Positions 7,650 through 17,000 of a stretch of DNA of 64,000 nucleotides are shown piece by piece. The stretch is from Candidatus Accumulibacter sp. ACC003 (GTDB lineage: Bacteria; Pseudomonadota; Gammaproteobacteria; Burkholderiales; Rhodocyclaceae). The stretch covers positions 1 through 64,000 of the forward strand of contig NZ_CAJQTX010000009.1 in assembly GCF_907163085.1 (NCBI RefSeq), given 5' to 3'. Within the stretch, counting starts at the first letter, position 1; each line of letters opens with the position of its first letter. Both the position numbers and the translations under genes were made by a program. The notes under the pieces were generated by a model. The model saw only the letters and a program-made list of their open reading frames with translations, searched no databases and was not told the origin of the DNA.

Positions 7650-8766
7650 CAAGGTCGTCGTCGTCCGGGCTGTCGTCATCATCGTCGCCCTCTTGCCAGT
7701 CGTCGTCTCGCCAGTCATCCTGCTGCCAATCGTCGTCCTCTTCGTAGCGCTCGAATTGGAGACCGTGCTCGGCCGTCTCCTGGCGCTGCGTCTCGATCAG
7801 CGTCGCCATATCGTCGGGCACCGTCGACCGCCACAGCATCGCTTTGCCAGTCCCCGGGTGAACCAGCGCCAGGCGGCAGGCATGCAGCGCCTGACGCGAA
7901 AATTCCGGACCGCGCGGCACACGATTGACAGCACCGCCGTAGGCCTCGTCACCAACCAAGGGATGCCCGACCGAGGTCATGTGCACGCGTATCTGGTGGG
8001 TACGGCCGGTTTCCAGAGCGCATTCGATCAGCGTACAGACCAGAAAGCTATCGAGCACCCGATAGTGCGTACGCGCCGGCTTACCGGTGTTCACCACCGC
8101 CATTTTGGTACGCTGCGTGGGATGCCTACCGATTGGCGCGTCGACCGTGCCCGAACGGTCGACGAGGCCGCGCACCAGCGCCTGATAACAGCGCTTGACG
8201 GTTCTCGCCTGCAGTTGCCGGACCAGATCGGTTTGCGCCTCGAGCGTCTTGGCGACGACCATCAGACCACTGGTATCCTTGTCGAGGCGATGCACGATCC
8301 CCGCCCGCGGCACCTTGTCGAGTTGCGGCGCGTGGTGCAGCAAGGCGTTGAGCAGCGTCCCCGTCCAATTCCCACAGCCCGGATGAACAACCAGTCCGGC
8401 TGGCTTGTCGAGCACCAGGATATGCTCATCCTCGAACACCAGCAGCAGCGGTATATCCTCTGGAGCCGACGATTCCGTGCGTTCGTCTGGCGCCTCGGCG
8501 ACTTCAAGAGTCTCGCCGGCCCACAGCTTGCGACGGGGCTCGACGACCACCTCGCTGGCGACGCTGACGCGACCATCGCGCACCCAGTTCTGCAGCCGAC
8601 TGCGCGAATGCTGTGGCAGCAAACGAGCGAGAACCTGGTCAAGGCGCTGGCCGCTGCAATCGACGGGCACGCTCAGGGCAATTCTGGGGTTTGCGCTATA
8701 ATCGGCGAGCCCCTTGTCGTCGGTCGACACAAGCGTCGGCGCCTTCTTTTTCTGTGGGTTTTTCAT
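7639..8766 (-). CDS. rluD: 23S rRNA pseudouridine(1911/1915/1917) synthase
   Basis: A 375-residue RluA-family synthase. After a Lys-rich lead there is an S4 domain (GQRLDQVLARLLP... SRSRLQNWVRDGRV) and the catalytic domain with HRLDKDTSGLMVVAKT, whose Asp is the nucleophile. It modifies helix 69 of 23S rRNA. The C terminus carries an unusual acidic, Trp-spaced tail (last 35 residues mostly Asp with DDW repeats) not normal for the family. The ATG at 8766 is the last Met before the S4 domain and lies one base from the divergent bamD ATG; a GTG at 8730 is an alternative. Confidence 0.92.
   Translation of the reverse strand: MKNPQKKKAPTLVSTDDKGLADYSANPRIALSVPVDCSGQRLDQVLARLLPQHSRSRLQNWVRDGRVSVASEVVVEPRRKLWAGETLEVAEAPDERTESSAPEDIPLLLVFEDEHILVLDKPAGLVVHPGCGNWTGTLLNALLHHAPQLDKVPRAGIVHRLDKDTSGLMVVAKTLEAQTDLVRQLQARTVKRCYQALVRGLVDRSGTVDAPIGRHPTQRTKMAVVNTGKPARTHYRVLDSFLVCTLIECALETGRTHQIRVHMTSVGHPLVGDEAYGGAVNRVPRGPEFSRQALHACRLALVHPGTGKAMLWRSTVPDDMATLIETQRQETAEHGLQFERYEEDDDWQQDDWRDDDWQEGDDDDDSPDDDDLGEQ
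8697..8702 (+). promoter_or_regulatory. Probable -10 of the bamD promoter
   Basis: TATAAT followed by CGG lies within the 5' end of the opposing rluD frame, about 65 bases before the bamD ATG. The same CTATAATCGG string occurs before the small gene at 6627. The -35 is weak. Confidence 0.45.
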
Positions 8767-8767
8767 C

Positions 8768-9562
8768 ATGCGTAGTTTAGCGGTTATCGCAGCGCTTTTC
8801 GTCGCCACTCTCTTTTCGGGCTGCGGCCTTTTCCCCGAATCGAAGGATGAAACAATCGGCTGGTCGGCCAACAAGCTCTACGCCGAGGCCAAGGATGCCC
8901 TCAACGACGGCTCCTACACCAAGGCCGTCAAGTACTTCGAGAAGCTCGAGTCGCGCTACCCTTACGGCCGCTACGCCCAGCAAGCACAGATCGAGATCGC
9001 CTACGCCTACTGGAAGGATCAGGAGCCCGCTTCGGCGATTGCCGCCTGCGACCGCTTCATCAAGCTGCATCCGAACCACCCGAATGTCGACTACGTTTAC
9101 TACTTGCGCGGCCTGATCAACTTCAACGAAGACCTGGGTCTTCTTGGCGCGATCAGCAACCAGGACATGACCGAACGCGACCCGAAAGGCGCGCGCGAAT
9201 CGTTTGACGCCTTCAAGGAACTGGTCACCCGCTTCCCGGACAGCAAGTACACGCCCGACGCGCTGCTGCGCATGAAGTACCTGGTCAATGCCCTGGCGCG
9301 GCTCGAACTGCACGTTGCCCGCTACTACATGAAACGAGGCGCCTACCTGGCAGCGGCGAACCGTGCCCAGTACGCGGTGATCAACTATCCCGGCACGCCG
9401 TCCACCGAGGAGGCACTGTTCATCATGGTCAAGGCCTACGATTTGCTTGGCCTGGACGATCTGCGCGACGATGCCGAACGCGTCATGCGCAAGAACTATC
9501 CCGACAGCGAATACTATATACGTGGCCTCGAACGCCAAGAACCGTGGTGGAAGTTGTGGTGA
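8768..9562 (+). CDS. bamD: Outer membrane assembly lipoprotein BamD
   Basis: A 264-residue lipoprotein with signal peptide and lipobox LFSGC, the Cys being the acylated residue near position 18. The mature part consists of TPR-like repeats (NKLYAEAKDALNDGSYTKAVKYFEKLESRYPYG and following), as in BamD, the essential partner of BamA in folding outer-membrane beta barrels. DERDPKGARESF-like and YIRGLERQEPWWKLW C-terminal features fit. Start chosen at the ATG that begins the signal peptide; the frame extends upstream but only into its leader. Divergent from rluD with no spacer between start codons. Confidence 0.95.
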   Translation: MRSLAVIAALFVATLFSGCGLFPESKDETIGWSANKLYAEAKDALNDGSYTKAVKYFEKLESRYPYGRYAQQAQIEIAYAYWKDQEPASAIAACDRFIKLHPNHPNVDYVYYLRGLINFNEDLGLLGAISNQDMTERDPKGARESFDAFKELVTRFPDSKYTPDALLRMKYLVNALARLELHVARYYMKRGAYLAAANRAQYAVINYPGTPSTEEALFIMVKAYDLLGLDDLRDDAERVMRKNYPDSEYYIRGLERQEPWWKLW

Positions 9563-9630
9563 GGCGCCGCCGCTGGCGATCCCAACCGGCAGGCCAGCGC
9601 AACGACGCGCGCGCCAGCCGGCGTCAGGCC

Positions 9631-12045
9631 TCAGATCGACTGCTTGATGGCCAGGACAGCCTGGTTGCGCAAGGTGCGCAGCAAGGACAGCTCTTTCTCG
9701 GAGATGACGATTTCGCCAGCGTGTTCGCGATCGGCGTAAATCATCGCCACCGGATTGCCTTTGACGCAAAGCGGGAAGACGACGAAGGTTTCGGCGCTCA
9801 CCGCCTTGCGAAACCACGCCGGAATTCGTGCCGCGATCTTTGCCTCACTGGTATCGCTGATCAGGACATCGACGCCATTGGCCAGCGCCGCGTGAAAGAT
9901 ATCAGCGGCAAACACCAGTGAAAATCTGAAGCGCTTGGCAATCTCCGGAGCGTTCGGCCCAAAGCCGAAACGACCGAGCATCGAATTGCTGCGCCCATCG
10001 CGGATACACAGGATGACGGTCTTGAAACCCTTGGCACGGTAGAAGGTTTCCAGGATGATGCGCAACACATCGTTGAGCTTGAAGTCGCTGATCAAGGCGT
10101 TGCTGACGTCCTGAATACCGGCCAGCAAGATCACTTCGCCGGCCTCGGGGGCGTCAGCCGAAGCCAGCTTGCCGCCACCGGCCGATCGCTCATCGCAGAC
10201 GGACGCTGGCACCATATCCGCAAGCACCGTGCCGGCCAAGCCGTTCTCCGCAGCCGGCGGCGACAGGCCAGCGACCGGCCTGGCTGCCGCCGCCCCTCCC
10301 CAGGCCCTGAGCTGTCTGCCAAAATGCGTTTGCGGCAGATTGAGGTGAATGATGCCGGCAAAATGACTCATCTGCTCGAAGGATCTGACCAGCGTTCTCT
10401 GTAAACCTTGCTCGTCGACTTCAATGACATCGCCAAAACGAGCGACGATCTTGCGCAACTCTTTCTGTTGCTGTTCAGGTTTCGCGTCGGCGACCAGCGT
10501 GCAGAGTTCATTGGCCAGCGCGGCGAGGACGCGCAAGCGATCTTCGGAGTTGGCCGGGCGGCGAACGCCCCCCACCGGCAGCTTGCGCATACTGTTGACG
10601 ATCAGCTTCGGAAACCCCCAACTCTGGGCGATACCGACACCCAGATCTTCGAACGACAGGCCGAGGACCTGCAGCGCGGCGACCTCTTCGGCACAGTTCT
10701 TCTGTTGGACGAAGCGCCTGATTTCGGCACTTTCTTCGGGAAAGTAGTACTGGCTCAGCAAGCGTCCAAGGTTGTGGAACATCGAACAAATGAACGCCTG
10801 CTCAACGTCGCCGTGGCTTGCAGCCTTGCTGCCGATGTCCTTGGCCAGGACACCGGCCAAGTTGGCGCGCAGGAACTCCTCCTTGAGCTGATTGGCGTTC
10901 TCCTTGTTCTGCAAATGCTCGAAGAGCATCACCGTGATGGCGATGCTGCGCACCGCATCGAGACCGAGGACGACGACCGCTCGCGAGACGGTGCTGATAC
11001 TGCCGCCACCGGCCTGCCGATAGTGCACCGAGTTCACCATCCGCAAGATCTTGTTGGTCAGCGAAAAATCCTTGATGATCGCATTTGAGAGATCGCCAAT
11101 GCTTTGATTCTCCGAGGCGGTGATCCGGTTGATCGCCCCAACCGACTCCGACAATGCCGGGAAATCGCTCTTGTGGCGCATCCGCCGGAGCAGGAAGTCG
11201 ATCGTGCTCTGCTTGCTATCGACTGCCGGCGTCACGCTTTCCGGCTGCCGGTAATCGTCGAGAGCCGCGCGCATCTCGGCGGCGGTCGCGTAGCGACTCT
11301 GTGGATCGCGTGCCAGAGCCCGATAGAGAACAGCCAGCAGCCGCTCGTCGAGCAAACTGCTCAGCTCGTGCGGCAATCTGACGTCGCTGCTGGCGATCTG
11401 TTGCATCACCAGCTTGATGTCGCTACCAGCGACCGCGCGCTGCCCGCTGAGCAACTCGTACAGAACCAGACCGGCGGAAAAGATGTCCGTCCTTTGGTTG
11501 CTGGTCCGCGTTTCGATGTACTCGGGAGCCATATACGCTGGCGTTCCCGACCACTGGCCGCCATCGCTGGCCAGACCGGCAGCGCGACTGGCGATGCCGA
11601 AATCCATCACCCGCGGCACGCCATCATCGTCAATCAGAATGTTGCTTGGCTTGAGGTCGCGGTGAATGATCCCCGCCGCGTGCGCATGCGCTACGGCATC
11701 GAGGATCGTCTGCATGATCGCCACTGCCCTCTCCGGCGGCAAGCCACCACTGAGCTGCAGGTACTCGGCCAGGTTCTTGCCCGGCACATACTGGAAAACG
11801 AGGTACAGCTCGCCGCGGTCTTCGGCGGCCTCGAAAATCGGTACGATGCTCGGGTGGCGTAGCTGGCTGACCATCCGCGCCTCTTCGAGCAACTGCCGAT
11901 GCTGCTGCGGATCGGCGCGCGCGTAGTGCATGGTCTTGATCGCCACCTGCCGCTGCAGATGTGGGTCGAGCGCCAGATAGACAACGCTCTGGGCGCCTCG
12001 ACCCAGCTCACGAATGATCTCGAAACGTCCAACGCGCTTGCTCAC
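9631..12045 (-). CDS. Ser/Thr protein kinase with HDOD and GAF domains
   Basis: An 804-residue fusion. Residues 8-270 form a Hanks-type kinase with all key residues: glycine loop GRGAQS, K37 in VAIK, HRDLKPSN (D130), DFG (148-150) and APE (173-175). An HDOD domain follows (about 295-500; it contains MVNSVHYRQ and SMFHNLGRLLSQYYFP), then a linker and a GAF-like domain (about 640-800). There is no transmembrane helix, so it is cytoplasmic. It could phosphorylate targets in response to a ligand of the GAF domain; HDOD proteins act in signalling and stress. The start is GTG with GAGG upstream. An FHA reader and a PP2C phosphatase lie at 46303-47823. Confidence 0.88.
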   Translation of the reverse strand: MSKRVGRFEIIRELGRGAQSVVYLALDPHLQRQVAIKTMHYARADPQQHRQLLEEARMVSQLRHPSIVPIFEAAEDRGELYLVFQYVPGKNLAEYLQLSGGLPPERAVAIMQTILDAVAHAHAAGIIHRDLKPSNILIDDDGVPRVMDFGIASRAAGLASDGGQWSGTPAYMAPEYIETRTSNQRTDIFSAGLVLYELLSGQRAVAGSDIKLVMQQIASSDVRLPHELSSLLDERLLAVLYRALARDPQSRYATAAEMRAALDDYRQPESVTPAVDSKQSTIDFLLRRMRHKSDFPALSESVGAINRITASENQSIGDLSNAIIKDFSLTNKILRMVNSVHYRQAGGGSISTVSRAVVVLGLDAVRSIAITVMLFEHLQNKENANQLKEEFLRANLAGVLAKDIGSKAASHGDVEQAFICSMFHNLGRLLSQYYFPEESAEIRRFVQQKNCAEEVAALQVLGLSFEDLGVGIAQSWGFPKLIVNSMRKLPVGGVRRPANSEDRLRVLAALANELCTLVADAKPEQQQKELRKIVARFGDVIEVDEQGLQRTLVRSFEQMSHFAGIIHLNLPQTHFGRQLRAWGGAAAARPVAGLSPPAAENGLAGTVLADMVPASVCDERSAGGGKLASADAPEAGEVILLAGIQDVSNALISDFKLNDVLRIILETFYRAKGFKTVILCIRDGRSNSMLGRFGFGPNAPEIAKRFRFSLVFAADIFHAALANGVDVLISDTSEAKIAARIPAWFRKAVSAETFVVFPLCVKGNPVAMIYADREHAGEIVISEKELSLLRTLRNQAVLAIKQSI

Positions 12046-12136
12046 AGGCTTTGCTTGACCTCACAAAAGCACATTCTAAGCGAGTCTCCTCGCCGTGCAG
12101 GACCACAAAAGTCACGATCGCCAAAGCACTCGCTGC

Positions 12137-12595
12137 TCAAATCCACAGCAGCTTCGGCGCTGTCCCCCTTCGTCCCCAGACGACGGCGACCTGGCCGAAC
12201 TCGCGACCGAGCGCGACAATATCCGGCGGCTGCACGTCCAGCACCAGATAGTTCGGCTCAGCAGGCCAGAGATTATCGTCAGCAACGTTACAGCCAGCCA
12301 GAAAAAGCCAGCGCGAGGCGCTCAGGCGGTCGTACAAACGCAAATGCCGAAGGCTATTCTGGTCCTCGCTCAGCAAGCTTCCGGGGTTGTAGGCGGTGAC
12401 GATCCCCCAGCCGACAAGGCCGTCCACCGGACCTCCAGCAAGCGCCGCCAGACGCTCGGGCGAGGTCGTCAGGCGGCCCAGAAAATCATCGAACCCGCTG
12501 TCGGCGACGCCGATGCGCAAAGCGAAATCTCCTTCACGAGTCGCCACTCGATAAGTCGTCGCGGCGAAAGCCGCTGCCATGTCCTGGCGATTCAT
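12137..12595 (-). CDS. DUF3293 family protein
   Basis: A 152-residue cytoplasmic protein with the pattern of DUF3293: an N-terminal YRV segment, GWGIVTAYNPGS in the middle, then WLFLAGCNVADDNLWPAEPNYLVL and a C-terminal REFGQVAVVWGRRGTAPKL. Function unknown. Its ATG overlaps the rmuC stop by four bases (ATGA), so it is translationally coupled to rmuC. Confidence 0.78.
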   Translation of the reverse strand: MNRQDMAAAFAATTYRVATREGDFALRIGVADSGFDDFLGRLTTSPERLAALAGGPVDGLVGWGIVTAYNPGSLLSEDQNSLRHLRLYDRLSASRWLFLAGCNVADDNLWPAEPNYLVLDVQPPDIVALGREFGQVAVVWGRRGTAPKLLWI

Positions 12596-13944
12596 TGCTG
12601 ATCGCCAACGCCGCCGATCTCTTGCAGGTCCCCCAAACGCTGCTGTGCTTCGCCGACCGGCAGGGCCTCGACACCGCGCAGCTTGCGCTCGATCTGGCGA
12701 GTCCGCACGCCGGCCGATTCGATACTCCGGCTGGCCTGTTCGAGCTTCCTGTGCGTCGCCTCAAGGATTTCGCCGAACTTGCCGAACTCGGTCTTGATGG
12801 CGCCGAGAACTGCCCAGACTTCCGACGAGCGGCGCTCGATGGCCAGCGTTCGGAAGCCCATTTGCAGACTGTTGAGCAGCGCGGCCAGCGTCGTCGGGCC
12901 GGCGATGCAGATCCGCCAATCGCGCTGCAGGCCATCGACCAGCCCGGGCCGCCGCAGAACTTCCGCGAAAAGACCCTCGATCGGCAGGTAGAGGATCGCG
13001 AAGTCAGTTGTATACGGCGGTTCGACGTACTTGTCGTGAATCGTCCTGGCGGCCAGGCGCAGCCGCCCTTCGAGCGCCTTGGTCGCAACCTCGAGTGCCA
13101 CCGGATCGGCTCTATCCTGCGCCTCCAGCAGGCGCTGATAGTCCTCCAGCGGAAACTTGGCGTCGATCGGCAACCACACCGGCCGCTGCGCGTCGTCGAT
13201 CGAGCGACCCGGCAAGCGAATGGCGAACTCGACGCGCTCCTGCGAATCAGGCCTGGTCGCCACGTTCGTCGCGAACTGCTCGCTGCTCAGCAGTTCCTCC
13301 AGCAAGGCTGCCAATTGCACCTCCCCCCAGCTGCCACGCGTCTTGACGTTGGTCAGCACCTTCTTCAGGTCGCCAACGCCGGTCGCCAGCGTCTGCATCT
13401 CGCCGAGCCCCTGATGGACCTGCTCGAGGCGCTCGCTGACCAGCTTGAACGATGCGCCGAGGCGTTGTTCGAGCGTCGCGTGCAGTTTTTCATCGACCGT
13501 CCGGCGCATCTCTTCGAGTTTGCCGGCATTGTCGGCCTGCATCGCTGCCAGTCTCTTCTCCAGCGCCTGGCGCAGGTCCTCGAAACGCTGTTCATTGCTG
13601 TTCGTCAGGCGCGCCAGCTGCTGTGCAAACGATTCGAGCTGCTGCGCCTGCAGCCGGCCAAGCTGGGCCAATTGCCCAGCGAGCGTCTGCGACAAGCGGC
13701 TCAAAGACAGCGATTGTTCCTCGCGATCGCCGCGGGCGGCGTTTGCCGCCTCTTGTCGGCCCAGAGACATCTCCTGACGCAACTCGCGCTCGAGTCGATC
13801 GAGACCGCCTTGCAGGTCGCGCAGACGCACGCCGACCAACTCTCGGGCCGTTCCGGCGCGCAGCAGCAGAACGAGCTGCAGGACGATCACCACGAGGCCG
13901 AGCGAAAAGGCGGCGTAGGGCCAGTACGGCCAGGCCTCGCTCAT
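12592..13944 (-). CDS. rmuC: DNA recombination protein RmuC
   Basis: A 450-residue protein with an N-terminal membrane anchor (about residues 8-30), a long coiled coil rich in Gln, Arg and Glu (40-200), and the conserved RmuC nuclease-like core that starts near KTRGSWGEVQLAALLEELL and includes LPIDAKFPLEDYQRLL and FAILYLPIEGLFAE. RmuC limits recombination between inverted repeats. The gene is co-transcribed with DUF3293. Length is normal. Confidence 0.93.
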   Translation of the reverse strand: MSEAWPYWPYAAFSLGLVVIVLQLVLLLRAGTARELVGVRLRDLQGGLDRLERELRQEMSLGRQEAANAARGDREEQSLSLSRLSQTLAGQLAQLGRLQAQQLESFAQQLARLTNSNEQRFEDLRQALEKRLAAMQADNAGKLEEMRRTVDEKLHATLEQRLGASFKLVSERLEQVHQGLGEMQTLATGVGDLKKVLTNVKTRGSWGEVQLAALLEELLSSEQFATNVATRPDSQERVEFAIRLPGRSIDDAQRPVWLPIDAKFPLEDYQRLLEAQDRADPVALEVATKALEGRLRLAARTIHDKYVEPPYTTDFAILYLPIEGLFAEVLRRPGLVDGLQRDWRICIAGPTTLAALLNSLQMGFRTLAIERRSSEVWAVLGAIKTEFGKFGEILEATHRKLEQASRSIESAGVRTRQIERKLRGVEALPVGEAQQRLGDLQEIGGVGDQQ

Positions 13945-14004
13945 GCTTCGCCGGTCGCCGGAACAAGCGCCGCCAGCGGTCGCTGCAAAGGCCAGCGACT
14001 GACC

Positions 14005-17000
14005 CTATTCGAGCGCGAAGACAACCCGATTCCCGGCGGCCGGCTGCGGCGAAGCCGCTTTATCGTCGACCTTGCCGATCTTGGCCGGCCGCAGGAACAC
14101 ACGTTCGGCCGGAACCTGCTGCGCCAACAGCCAGTCGCGAACGACTTGCGCCCGTTGCTCGGCCAACGCGCGCAGGTCGCTGTCGTCGACGACCGAATTG
14201 GCCAGAATCAGCTTCTCCATTTCATCGGCCGGCAACGTCTTGACCAATCCGACCATATTGCGTGGCTTCTCGAAGTCCTCGGCACGGTAAACCTTCTCCA
14301 GCAATACCGGGTACTCGTCGGCGCCGATGTCGACGGTCGCCGCCAGCGGGTCTTTGCCATCTCTCTTCTTCCCACCGGCCGCTTTCAGCTCCTGCAGTTT
14401 GCGATTTAGGCGGGCGCGCTTCAATCCCTCGGGGTCAGCTTCCGGGTCAGCGTGCCCGCCGACGGCGAGCTTGAGTGCGGGCCGGTCCAGCAAGGCCTTG
14501 GCCAGCGTCTCGAGACGCTTTTGTGCCGCCGGGGTGATGGTCGACTGGCCGAAATCGAACTCGACGTTCGACAATTCCTCGCCGCCGCCAAAGAGCGACC
14601 CCAGCAGGGCAAAAGGCGAGGTCACGACCTTGACCAGAAGGTTGCCGATCAGATTGCCGAGCAGGCCACCGATACTGAACTCGGGATCATCGAGCGAACC
14701 GGCGACCGGCAGGTTGATGTCGATCTCGCCCTTTGAGTTCTTCAGCAGGGCAACGGCGAGGCTCACCGGCAGCTTGGTTGCCTCCGGGCTATCGACCGCG
14801 TCGCCGAAGGTCAGCTGATCGAGAAAAACCCGGTTCTCGGCGGTCAACTGGTTGTTGTCTACCTTGTACTTGACAAACAGCGACAGCTTGCCTTTTTCGA
14901 TCGCGTAACCCGCGTACTTGCCCGAGTACGGCGACAGTGCGGTCATCTCGATCCCCTTGACGTCGGCCTGCAAGTCCAGATAAGGCTTGGCGATCAGCGG
15001 GTTGACCTGGCCGCTCACCTTGATCGGCGCAATATTGTCGTAAGTGCCACGCAGGTCGACCGTGGCGACACTGCCGGCAGCAGACGACAAGCCGCTGATG
15101 GCACCGCCGATTTTCTTCAGATCGGCCGAGTAGTTCGGTTTGATGAAGTTGTCGCTGAATTTGATGTCGCCACCCTGCAGAGTGATCTTGCCGACCTTCA
15201 CCGGCAGCCGCGACTCGCTGCCGCCAGCAAGCGGCGCGACGGCCTTGCCTGCGCCAGAAACCACGGCGGTGGTCTGCTCCGCCTTCTTGGTAACCAGCGC
15301 CGTCGGCGGCTCATTAGCCTGGCGAACGACCTGCAAGAGGTTGAGTTTCCCTTGCGGATTGATGATCACGCGGGCAAAAAAATCAGCCAGAGCGACCTCG
15401 CCAATCGACAGCGAACTCGGATTCAGGCGCAGGTCGAGGTGACCAAAAGACAAGGACTTCCAGTTCAGGAAGTCGGCCGAATTGCTCTTGTCGACCGCTG
15501 CGAAATCGCCAACCGCCAGCTGCCCCGAGAAGGCTCCCGACAGCTTGCCGGTCTCGGCACCTGCGACGGCTGCGGCAAGCTGCTGCAAACGAAGATCGCC
15601 ACTCAAGAGCACCTGCCCACGCGTCAGAACGACATTCAACTGCTCGGTAAAATACGGCTGCAGCGGTACCAGGTCGAGCGCCTTGACGACGACTTTGAGG
15701 TCGGTATCGAGCGGAAAAAGCGTCACCTTGCCGTCGACCTCGACGCCGCCTTTCTTGTTCACCATGAACCGCGTCGCGATGCTGGCCGTCGTACCGGGCT
15801 CGGTAGACAGGTTTTCGGCATCAATCTTCATACCGTCGATGCTGTGCACCACCGCCGGCGAGATCATCCGATCTTCGAAACGTAACCCAAGGTCTTCACC
15901 GCGGTACTTGGCGACGCTCACTTTCCACGGCCCGGCCGAATCCTTCCGGGAGGCTTCGACGACGCGCAAGGAAGGCGGTTCGACGAACTCTATCGTGCCA
16001 TCTGCAGCGCGCCGGATCAGCAGCTTGGCACCGTGCGACGCGACCTCGGCGATGGCCAGCTCGCGCTTGGCGAGATCGATGCGCCCCCCCTTGGCCGAGA
16101 AGGCGTCGAGTGCGATCCATTGTCCGGCTTGCATGCGAAATGCGAGGTCAAACTCACCGGCGGAGCTTCCTTTGCTGGCAAAGTTTTTCAAGCCGATCTG
16201 CAGCCCGTCTACGCTGGCGTCAAACGCTTCGCCATGCGACTCGTCACGCCAGCGCAGCGCGCCACCGCTCACTTTCGCGGTCGCCAGCGACCACTCGATC
16301 GGCACCGACTTCTCGCTCTTGCTGGCAGCCGGCGTCGGCGTGCCGCGGGTAACGAGTTCCTTGCTGAAGAAGTCGACCCAGTTGATCGTACCTTGCGGGC
16401 TTACCCGGGCATGAATTTCGGGCGTATCAACATCAATTCGCTCGATCGCGAACCTGCCGTCGAGTGGCTCAATACTATCGATCACCACCTCCAGAGCGCG
16501 CACAGAAATCAGCGGCGCGCCTGAACTCTCCTTGACGACGACGTCCTTGAGCGCCACTTTGCCGGAAACAACGAGCGTCGAATGATCTTCGTCCTGGCGC
16601 TTGAACGCCAGCTTCAGTTCGCTATCGAGTGCGCCCGAAGTGACCTTGATCGGCAAGCTGAACGGCAGGTACTCGAGATACCTGGCGACTTGCACGGCAC
16701 GCAGATCAAGCGCCAGCTCGCTCTCCAGCGAAGTGTCAAAAGGCTTGCTCTTGCCCTGAATGAGCAGCGGCGAGCCGTCGATCGACGCTGAAAAAGCCGG
16801 CTCGACATAGATCGCGGTCGCCTGCGGCAAGCTCGAGATGAATGGCACGCCGATATCAAGCTCGCTGATCAGGTGCTTCTCACCAAGCGTCTGGTCGTCA
16901 AACTCGATTTTCCCGCCGGAGATCTGGATGTTGTTGAGCGAAAAACGCGGCGTCGGATCGTCCGACGCGGGCCTGGCCATGAACTCATCGACCAGATCGG

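Noticed and set aside
12595-14409. A 604-codon plus-strand frame
   Set aside because: It lies antisense to rmuC and the end of the DUF748 gene, whose families are clear; high GC leaves the opposite strand open.
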